5,373 nt of DNA from NCBI GenBank assembly GCA_005880165.1, contig VBJP01000045.1, positions 1 to 5,373 of the forward strand. Direction: 5' to 3'. The notes beneath the pieces are model-generated. The model saw nothing but the letters and a program-made list of their open reading frames with translations. It had not been told where the DNA came from and made no database searches. The translations under genes and the position numbers were made by a program. This DNA comes from Chloroflexota bacterium (GTDB lineage: Bacteria > Chloroflexota > Limnocylindria > QHBO01). Each line of letters starts with the position of its first letter. The stretch's first letter is position 1. Shown here in pieces: positions 1 through 5,117 of the stretch.

Positions 1-539
1 CGCGGCAGGGCCGGGGCAACCGGGTCAGGCCAGGGATGCAGGAGCACGACTGCGCCGTCGCCGTGGGCCACGGCTCCGGCGACGACCGCGCCGGAGACGC
101 CCTCTACGGTGGCCCCGCGATCCCACTCATACGCCTCGACGTGCCAGCCGACATGCCGGTAGCCGCGCTCGGCAAGCGCGTCGATCAGGCCAGCATCGTC
201 GGCCCCGGTGCCGAACGGGCAGCGAAACCAGGGATGTGGGTCGACGCCGGTTGCCTCGCGAATCGCCTCCTCCGCAGCATGCAGGTCTTCGGCGAGCCCC
301 TGAGCGGAGAGGAGCGGCATCCGCGCGTGGTAGTGGGAGTGGCTGCCGACCAGGTATCGGCGCGCGATCCTGCGCGCCAGGTCCGGATAGGCCTCCACCC
401 ATCGGCCCTGGAGGAAGAACGTGGCATCCACGCTGAGCCGATCGAGCTCGTCCAGGAGCTGGACGGTGTGGCCGGGCTGCGCCGGGCGATCCGGGTGCTC
501 GGCGTCGAAGGTCAGCGCAATCCGGAAACGGCCAGCTAT
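1..539 (-). CDS. NodB-family polysaccharide/oligosaccharide deacetylase, C-terminus cut by window edge
   Basis: Probably a metal-dependent carbohydrate esterase 4 enzyme removing N- or O-acetyl groups from a sugar chain. About 179 residues are readable. NodB motifs appear in order: TFDAEH (residues 10-15; usual form TFDDG), HSHYH (67-71, the metal-binding His pair H67/H71), RCPFG (106-110; usual RPPYG), a W-x-x-E-x-x-x-W stretch (132-139) and LLHP (166-169; usual LxH). No signal peptide is visible, so it probably acts in the cytoplasm, perhaps on imported oligosaccharide. The frame has no ATG, GTG or TTG. The start used here is ATA at 539-537, giving (M)AGRFRIALTFD. It lies 7 nt after a GGGAG sequence and overlaps the permease stop by 4 nt, suggesting translational coupling. 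ATT (521) or CTG (515) are alternatives. The family call is firm; substrate and start are not. It is the last visible gene of the transporter operon. Confidence 0.85.
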   Translation of the reverse strand, partial: MAGRFRIALTFDAEHPDRPAQPGHTVQLLDELDRLSVDATFFLQGRWVEAYPDLARRIARRYLVGSHSHYHARMPLLSAQGLAEDLHAAEEAIREATGVDPHPWFRCPFGTGADDAGLIDALAERGYRHVGWHVEAYEWDRGATVEGVSGAVVAGAVAHGDGAVVLLHPWPDPVAPALP

Positions 540-1630
540 TTCTCGACTCCCGTGATCACCACGCCGCGCATGAAGACGCGCTGGAACATCAGGAACAGGA
601 TCACCGGCACGATGAGGGTCATCAGCGTGCCGGCCTGGATGAGGCCGGGTTCCTGGGCTGAGCGGTTCGCGCTGAACGTCGCCAGTCCCACGGCCAGGGT
701 CTGGAGATCAGGCTTGGTCGACAGGTAGATGAGCGGCGCGAAGAAGTCGTTCCACGAGTAGACCAGGTGGAAGATGGCGACCGCGATGATCACGGGCCAT
801 GCCTGGGGCACGATGACCGAGATGAGCGTCCGCAGTGGGCCGGCTCCGTCGATGGCAGCTGCCTCGTCCATCTCACGCGGGATGGTCAGCAGGTACTGGC
901 GCAGCAGGAAGACGTCGTAGGCGTTTGCGAAGAACGTCGGGACCAGCAGGGGTAACCAGGTGCCCACCCAGCCGAGCTTGACGAAGATCGTGTAGGTCGG
1001 GACCAGGGTCACCGCGGCGGGCAGGAAGATGGTCGAGATCAGGATCAGGAAGAGAAAGCCCCGGCCGGGGAAGCGGAACCTGGCGAAGCCATACGCCACC
1101 AGGGTGCACGACACCACGGTACCGATGAGCCCGATCACCGCAATAGCGGCTGTGTTGAAGAGCAGCCGCGGATAGTTCAGCAGGCTCCAGACGTTGGTGT
1201 AGTTGTCGAAGGTCGGGGCGAAGGTCAGCGCTGGTTCCAGCGTTCGCCATCCGCCCTGCCAGGCGACCACGCCGGCGCCGGCATTCGTCGGATCCACGAA
1301 CTGGCTCTCGGTCCGGCCCTTCTTCACCAGCGCCATCTCGCGAGTGACCCCGTTGATGGGCACCTTGTAGACGGGATAGTCGCGTCCGTTGTAGGTGAAG
1401 GTCCGCGGGCTCGCAGGCCAGAGGGGAGCGCCGACCTGCGAGATCTGCTCCGGTGTCTGGAACGAGAGCGCGAACGAGCGGAGCAGGGGCGAGAGAAAGC
1501 CCGCGATGAGCACCACCGCAAAGAAGGTGACGAGGAACGAGTTCCGGGTCTCCCGCCGCGAACGACGACGGACGGCGCGCGTCTTCTGCAGGGGAAGCGC
1601 CGGAATCGGGCGCTGAGCGGTGACGGTCAC
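536..1630 (-). CDS. Carbohydrate ABC transporter permease, MalG-type (CUT1), with enlarged external loop
   Basis: Second inner-membrane subunit of a CUT1 sugar importer, 364 aa. An Arg-rich cytoplasmic tail (1-32) precedes TM1 (about 33-55). Further helices lie near 156-181, 190-213, 222-245, 272-292 and 335-353. The EAA loop that contacts the ATPase is clear at 254-275 (MDEAAAIDGAG, ending IVP). Family members are usually about 280 aa. The excess is a soluble stretch of about 85 residues (roughly 58-145) between TM1 and TM2, on the outer face. The reading frame stays open upstream to 1813 but would run through the preceding permease. The GTG at 1630 was chosen because it follows that gene's stop by 7 nt and gives a sensible N-terminus (VTVTAQRP); no strong ribosome site is seen, so coupling is likely. 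The protein ends in the usual short family tail (GVVITGVEK). Confidence 0.93.
   Translation of the reverse strand: MTVTAQRPIPALPLQKTRAVRRRSRRETRNSFLVTFFAVVLIAGFLSPLLRSFALSFQTPEQISQVGAPLWPASPRTFTYNGRDYPVYKVPINGVTREMALVKKGRTESQFVDPTNAGAGVVAWQGGWRTLEPALTFAPTFDNYTNVWSLLNYPRLLFNTAAIAVIGLIGTVVSCTLVAYGFARFRFPGRGFLFLILISTIFLPAAVTLVPTYTIFVKLGWVGTWLPLLVPTFFANAYDVFLLRQYLLTIPREMDEAAAIDGAGPLRTLISVIVPQAWPVIIAVAIFHLVYSWNDFFAPLIYLSTKPDLQTLAVGLATFSANRSAQEPGLIQAGTLMTLIVPVILFLMFQRVFMRGVVITGVEK
547..551 (-). promoter_or_regulatory. Shine-Dalgarno GGGAG for the deacetylase
   Basis: Minus-strand GGGAG lies inside the last codons of the second permease, 7 nt before the proposed ATA start at 539. This is ideal spacing and is the main support for placing initiation at a non-standard codon rather than further inside the gene. 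Confidence 0.45.
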
Positions 1631-1637
1631 GAGGCGC

Positions 1638-2570
1638 TCACGACGAGCTGCTCTCGCCAGCGTAGTAGACCCAGTAGCGCGCGCTCCAGAACAGGACCCC
1701 GGTGATCGCCAGGGTGATGAGGAACAGGAGCCACGCCAGCGTGGCGCCGTACGACATCTCCTGGAAGGCGAAGAAGGTCTTATACAGGTACAGGTTGTAG
1801 AAGCGGGTCGCACCGCCCGGCTCGCCGGCCCCCTGGTTCAGCACCAAGGGCACGAGGAAGTACTGCAGCACCTCCACCACCCCGAGCACGAGCGTGTAGA
1901 AGATGACCGGCGACATCATGGGCAGCGTCACGTGCCGCAGCTGTCCCCACCATCCGGCGCCGTCGATGCGGGCTGCGTCGTAGAGCTCGGTGGGGATCCC
2001 CTTCAGCCCGGCCTGGTTGACGATGATGCCGCCACCGATCCCCCACACGCCGATGATGACCAGCCCGGGGTAGACCCAACCGGCGTCGTTGAGCCAGTCC
2101 GGACCCTGGATGCCGACCAGGCCAAGGAACCCATTAATCCAGCCAGTGTCGGAGTTGAGCATCTGTGACCAGATCAGGACGCCGGCAACGAAGGGCACCA
2201 CGTAGGGCATGAAGAAGAGGACGCGGAAGAGGGCGGAGCCCCTTAGTGAGCGGCTGTTCAGGAGTAGGGCGACCGCAAAGGGCAGGATCACCGCCACGGG
2301 CAGCGAGATGGCGGCGAACTTGAAGGTGACGAGCAGGGACTCCCACACCTGCGGGTCGCGGAACAGGGCGAGGTAGTTGTCGAGGCCTACGAATCGCAGC
2401 GGAACGTCCTGGCTGAGGGTGATGTTCGTGAAGGTGAACGCCAGGGTGGCAATCACCGGGATGAGCGTGAATGCCAGGAACCCGATGATCCACGGCGACA
2501 GAAAGAGCAGGCCGGAGCGTGCCTCGTGCCACGCCAGCCTGGACATTCGTGGCCGTCGGAGGGCGATCAT
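1638..2570 (-). CDS. Carbohydrate ABC transporter permease, MalF-type (CUT1)
   Basis: First inner-membrane subunit of the sugar importer, 310 aa, a normal family length. TM1 lies near 20-45 (after WHEARSGLLFLSPW, typical of this subunit). Further helices lie near 82-105, 115-136, 167-186, 220-244 and 275-298. The EAA loop is at 195-217 (ELYDAARIDGAG, ending VTLP), the docking site for the ATPase. ATG at 2570 is preferred over a second Met at residue 9: GAGGGA lies just upstream at good distance, while the inner ATG has none. The gene follows the binding-protein gene after a 68-bp gap containing a hairpin, and the second permease starts 7 nt after its stop, so the two permeases form a tightly coupled pair. 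It should form a heterodimer with that protein. Substrate cannot be read from the permease. Confidence 0.95.
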   Translation of the reverse strand: MIALRRPRMSRLAWHEARSGLLFLSPWIIGFLAFTLIPVIATLAFTFTNITLSQDVPLRFVGLDNYLALFRDPQVWESLLVTFKFAAISLPVAVILPFAVALLLNSRSLRGSALFRVLFFMPYVVPFVAGVLIWSQMLNSDTGWINGFLGLVGIQGPDWLNDAGWVYPGLVIIGVWGIGGGIIVNQAGLKGIPTELYDAARIDGAGWWGQLRHVTLPMMSPVIFYTLVLGVVEVLQYFLVPLVLNQGAGEPGGATRFYNLYLYKTFFAFQEMSYGATLAWLLFLITLAITGVLFWSARYWVYYAGESSSS

Positions 2571-2591
2571 CCGCGCTTCCCTCTAGACGTT

Positions 2592-2624
2592 GGCCTCCGC
2601 TCCCCCATGGGAGAAGCGGAGGCC
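2592..2624 (-). other. Intercistronic hairpin between binding-protein and permease genes
   Basis: A perfect 10-bp inverted repeat, GGCCTCCGCT (2592-2601) against AGCGGAGGCC (2615-2624), encloses 13 nt that can pair further (CTCCC with GGGAG, leaving a short bulge and a 4-nt loop). It starts 14 bp after the binding-protein stop and ends 21 bp before the permease ATG. No U-run follows on the minus strand, so it is not a standard intrinsic terminator. By analogy with malE-malF-type gaps, it may stabilise the upstream mRNA or attenuate read-through, raising binding protein over permease; that role is inferred. Confidence 0.7.
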
Positions 2625-2638
2625 GCTGTTTGGGTGGG

Positions 2639-4075
2639 TCAGCCCTTGTCCCAGATCGCCTGGAGCTGGGTCTTGAGTGTCGTGATCTCCTGGTCCATAT
2701 TCAGACCCGGAGTAGAGGTCCAGCGGGTGAGCTTCGTCTGCAGCAGGTCGAGGGACTTGTTGTAGGCGGGCATCCAGGCCTCGAAGTTCGGGTTGTCAGC
2801 GTACTGGATGCCATCTACGGCGACCTTCCAGTCGACGTTCGGCGGGTAGACGGGCTTGCCCTTGCTGTCCTTCTGGGCCTCGAGGCCCGTGAAGAAATCG
2901 GCCTGATCCGCGGTCCGAGCCGGGAAGGCGGAGTAGGCGTTGAGCAGCGTCTTGGACGCGTCTCCCAGCAGGTAGGTGAGGACGGTAAAAGCCTCGTCGG
3001 GATGCTTGGATTCCTTGGTAATGCGGAAGGTGTCCGCGTTGAAGACGGCCGTGGTCTTGCCGTTGTTGGACGGGATGGCGGCCAGATTCCAGTTGCCGCC
3101 GGCATCGGTCACGCAGCAGACATTCCACAGGAAGTTCTCCTGCATGGCGACCTTGCCCGAGTTGAAGGCGTAGCCACCCCCGTTGAAGGCGGTGCTCTTG
3201 TAGACCGAGTTGGTCATGATGAAGTGGTCCTTGAACATGCCGTCGTAGATCCACTTCCATCCCTGGGCCCAGCCTTCAGGGATCTGCACGGTCTTGTTGT
3301 CGTCCGCGGCCAGCTTGCCGGCCCCGAAGTACGCTCCCATGCCGCGCAGGTCGTCGCGCTGTGGCTCGAAGCCGTACTGCTGGATCTTCTTTGGGTCGAA
3401 GCCGGCTTGGGTCGCGTCCTTGTTGTTGGCATCGACGGTCAGCTTCATGGCGATCTGTCGGACGGCGTCGTAGTTCCAATCGACCATCGAGCCATCTGGC
3501 ATCTTGTACTTGTCGCCGTACTTCTGCGGCGGGTAGTTGAGCCCGGCCTCGTCAAACATGTCCGGCTGGTAGTAGAGCTCAGAGGGATAGACGGCGAACG
3601 GGATGCCGATCTGTCCCTGTCCGGCGACCTTGTAGAAGTCGACGGCGCCTTTCCCGTACTGGGTCAGGTCGTAGTGGTTCTTCGCGATCAGGGGTGCCAG
3701 GTCGAGCCATTGCCCACGGAAGGCCTCGGCGCCGCCCACGCCCAGAGGTCCGACAACGTCCGGAGGAGTGCCGGAAGCCAGGCGCGTGGCGAACGCGTCC
3801 CGTGCCCCGTTATAGGCGACGTGGTCGAAGACCAGCTTGATATGCGGGTGCGACTTGTTGAAATCGTCGACCACCTTCGCCTCGATCGGCAGCTGAGTCT
3901 TGTCGTCGCCGGTGCCCAGGCAGCAGTACCACTTGATCTCCACCGGCGGCCCGCTCGGCACCGGCGTGCCGCTGGCCGCCGAGCCGCTCGAAGCGGCGTT
4001 CCCACCGCTGCAGGCGGTGATGAGGATCGCCAGGACGACGATCACCGCCGAAAGTGCCGGAATCCTTCTGTGCAT
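2639..4075 (-). CDS. Extracellular sugar-binding lipoprotein of an ABC importer (family 1 SBP)
   Basis: Captures sugar outside the membrane and delivers it to the two permeases. The 478-aa product has a lipoprotein signal peptide: basic MHRR, hydrophobic stretch 6-21, lipobox ITAC with Cys22 as the lipidated residue. A flexible Ala/Gly/Ser/Pro linker follows to about 44. The mature domain begins VEIKWY and carries family traits: DDFNKSHPHIKLVF (70-83), ASGTPPDVVG (100-109), GIPFAVYPSELYY (157-169), FDEAGLNYPPQ (174-184), the GGGYAFNSGKVAM block (299-311) and a KHPDEAFTVLTYLL helix (357-370). Its length is at the upper end for the family. Vicinal cysteines occur twice (C51-C52, C320-C321), which is unusual. 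ATG at 4075 is preceded by GAGGT at suitable distance. It is the first transporter gene, 119 bp after the repressor gene and before the intercistronic hairpin. Aromatic richness suits sugar binding, but the ligand is not identifiable. Confidence 0.95.
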   Translation of the reverse strand: MHRRIPALSAVIVVLAILITACSGGNAASSGSAASGTPVPSGPPVEIKWYCCLGTGDDKTQLPIEAKVVDDFNKSHPHIKLVFDHVAYNGARDAFATRLASGTPPDVVGPLGVGGAEAFRGQWLDLAPLIAKNHYDLTQYGKGAVDFYKVAGQGQIGIPFAVYPSELYYQPDMFDEAGLNYPPQKYGDKYKMPDGSMVDWNYDAVRQIAMKLTVDANNKDATQAGFDPKKIQQYGFEPQRDDLRGMGAYFGAGKLAADDNKTVQIPEGWAQGWKWIYDGMFKDHFIMTNSVYKSTAFNGGGYAFNSGKVAMQENFLWNVCCVTDAGGNWNLAAIPSNNGKTTAVFNADTFRITKESKHPDEAFTVLTYLLGDASKTLLNAYSAFPARTADQADFFTGLEAQKDSKGKPVYPPNVDWKVAVDGIQYADNPNFEAWMPAYNKSLDLLQTKLTRWTSTPGLNMDQEITTLKTQLQAIWDKG

Positions 4076-4194
4076 CGGGACTACCTCGTGCTCGCGTTTC
4101 CGATCCGATGGTGTACCAACCGCCCTGTGGCCTGGATCCGCCGACCCGCGCGCGGGCGCGGAACTGCTCCGATCCGTCTCCCTCCTTCTTGTTC
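4076..4194. promoter_or_regulatory. Leader of the transporter operon: palindromes and a repeat, no clear promoter
   Basis: This gap separates the repressor stop from the binding-protein start. It holds a TGGT-GT-ACCA inverted repeat (4109-4118), a perfect G+C palindrome CCCGCGCGCGGG (4145-4156) with no following U-run, and two copies of TCCGATCCG (4099-4107 and 4168-4176). The TGGT/ACCA arms resemble GntR-family operator half-sites, but a short site in G+C-rich DNA is weak evidence. No convincing -35/-10 pair is seen on the minus strand, so the transporter genes may be read from the repressor promoter. Confidence 0.3.
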
Positions 4195-5004
4195 TCAGCC
4201 GCGAATACCGACGGGTTGGAGGCCGGCCACCATCGGCTCCGGATCGCCGGGCTGCCAGCTGGAACGCACCACAACGCGCTCCACGTAGTAGCGAGTGCGG
4301 TCGCCGCGCACGTAGGTCCGCGCGAATTCGACCGGGCTGCCGTCGTCCGTGAAAGCCACGCCTTCCACGAGCAAGGCCGGCGTGCGCGGGGATTGGCCAA
4401 GGATCCGAGCCTCGCGCGCCTTGAGAAGCACAGGCTCAAGCGACTCGCGGGCGCGCACGATGCGAGTCCGGTAGCGGGTCGTCAGCAGGTCGTAGAGCGA
4501 ATTGGTCTCCAGGTCGGTGGCCAGCAGCCCCGGGAAGCGCTGAGATGGGAGATGGACGAGCTCGAGGAGAAGAGGGGCCTCGGCGGCAAGCCTCAGGCGC
4601 TCCAGGTAGAGCGTCGGGGCCCCGATTGGAATCGAGAGCGCGTTGGCGACCGCCTCGCCCGCTGGCTCCGGGCGCGCGGCAAGCACCCGTGTCTGCGGAT
4701 CGAGTCCCCGATTCTGCATCTCCTCGGTGAAGCTCATGGTGCCCGCGAGGTCGCGTTCGATGCGCGGGAAGAGGACGAACGTGCCACGGCCCCGCGTGCG
4801 CTCGATGCGCTGCTCGCGGACCAGCTCGCTCAGCGCGCGCCTGACGGTGATCAGGCTGCAGCCGTAACGCTCGGCGAGTTCGCGCTCGGTGGGAAGCCTG
4901 TCGCCAGCCTTCCATTCACCCTCGCCGTCGAGCGCTGCGCGGAGGTCGAGATAGACCTGGTGGTGCAGGGGGACCGGACCCTGCTCGAGCTGGTAGCGCG
5001 CCAT
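4195..5004 (-). CDS. GntR-family transcriptional regulator, HutC/UTRA type
   Basis: Ligand-responsive DNA-binding regulator, 269 aa, normal for the HutC subfamily. The N-terminal winged helix-turn-helix spans about 8-78 and carries the signature GDRLPTERELAERYGCS (34-50), ITVRRALSEL (52-61) and the wing IERTRGRGTFV (67-77). The UTRA effector domain covers about 85-245, with ERLRLA (135-140), ELVHLPSQRFPGL (148-160) and SPVEFARTYVRGDRTRYY (223-240). R136, R138 and E148 occupy positions that, from memory of NagR/DasR-type proteins, contact the sugar-phosphate ligand; this needs alignment. ATG at 5004 is set by an exact 8-base Shine-Dalgarno, GAGGTGAT (5012-5005). It is transcribed toward the transporter genes and away from the GH4 gene, so it probably represses both sides and itself until an inducing sugar (or its phosphate) binds. 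The inducer is unknown. Confidence 0.95.
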   Translation of the reverse strand: MARYQLEQGPVPLHHQVYLDLRAALDGEGEWKAGDRLPTERELAERYGCSLITVRRALSELVREQRIERTRGRGTFVLFPRIERDLAGTMSFTEEMQNRGLDPQTRVLAARPEPAGEAVANALSIPIGAPTLYLERLRLAAEAPLLLELVHLPSQRFPGLLATDLETNSLYDLLTTRYRTRIVRARESLEPVLLKAREARILGQSPRTPALLVEGVAFTDDGSPVEFARTYVRGDRTRYYVERVVVRSSWQPGDPEPMVAGLQPVGIRG

Positions 5005-5040
5005 ATCACCTCGCCTGGCAGAGGGGTTGTCGACGCGAGA

Positions 5041-5064
5041 ATTGATGATAAGGTTATAAGCAAT
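5041..5064. promoter_or_regulatory. 24-bp imperfect palindrome, likely repressor operator
   Basis: The site is symmetric at nine of twelve base pairs: outer arms ATTG/CAAT (5041-5044, 5061-5064) and inner arms ATAA/TTAT (5048-5051, 5054-5057) around a central GG. It overlaps the -10 elements proposed for both divergent promoters, so a bound dimer would block both. GntR-family regulators commonly bind such sites beside their own gene. The assignment to this repressor is inferred from position and symmetry, not from a known motif. Confidence 0.5.
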
Positions 5065-5071
5065 CTGTCAA
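5045..5071 (-). promoter_or_regulatory. Putative sigma70-type promoter of the repressor (and perhaps operon)
   Basis: On the minus strand a perfect -35 hexamer TTGACA (5071-5066) is followed after 15 bp by TATCAT (5050-5045), which matches the -10 consensus at five of six positions. The spacer is 2 bp shorter than ideal. Transcription would start near 5038, leaving a leader of about 33 nt before the repressor ATG. The elements sit in an A+T-rich patch within G+C-rich DNA. Confidence 0.6.
5055..5060 (+). promoter_or_regulatory. Possible -10 element of the divergent GH4 gene
   Basis: Plus-strand TATAAG matches five of six bases of the -10 consensus and would start a transcript near 5067, about 50 nt before the GH4 ATG. 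The only -35-like sequence at tolerable distance is TCGACG (5030-5035, 19-bp spacer), which is weak, so this promoter may need activation or differ from the guess. Confidence 0.35.
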
Positions 5072-5117
5072 GTGACCGACACCGGCCGTCGCCAATCGGC
5101 GTAAGCCTGGAGGACCG

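Noticed and set aside
36..728. Plus-strand open frame (230 codons) at the left edge
   Set aside because: It lies opposite the NodB-motif-bearing deacetylase and the permease C-terminus, and its translation shows no family features.
1631..1813. N-terminal extension of the second permease to an ATG at 1813
   Set aside because: The extra 61 residues overlap the conserved C-terminus of the first permease, are Arg/Ser/Cys-rich and unlike the family; GTG at 1630 fits the operon spacing.
4145..4156. G+C palindrome as a terminator after the repressor gene
   Set aside because: It is perfect but only 12 bp with no loop and no U-run on the minus strand; it is likely a by-product of composition.
2519..4288. 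Long open frame on the plus strand (589 codons) opposite the binding-protein gene
   Set aside because: It mirrors the codon structure of the clearly real lipoprotein gene, has no recognisable domain and no ribosome site, and runs across the gene ends; it is a G+C-rich antisense shadow.
5090..5101. Small hairpin CGCC-AATC-GGCG in the GH4 leader
   Set aside because: Only four base pairs, with no extension and no evident overlap with the ribosome site; expected by chance.
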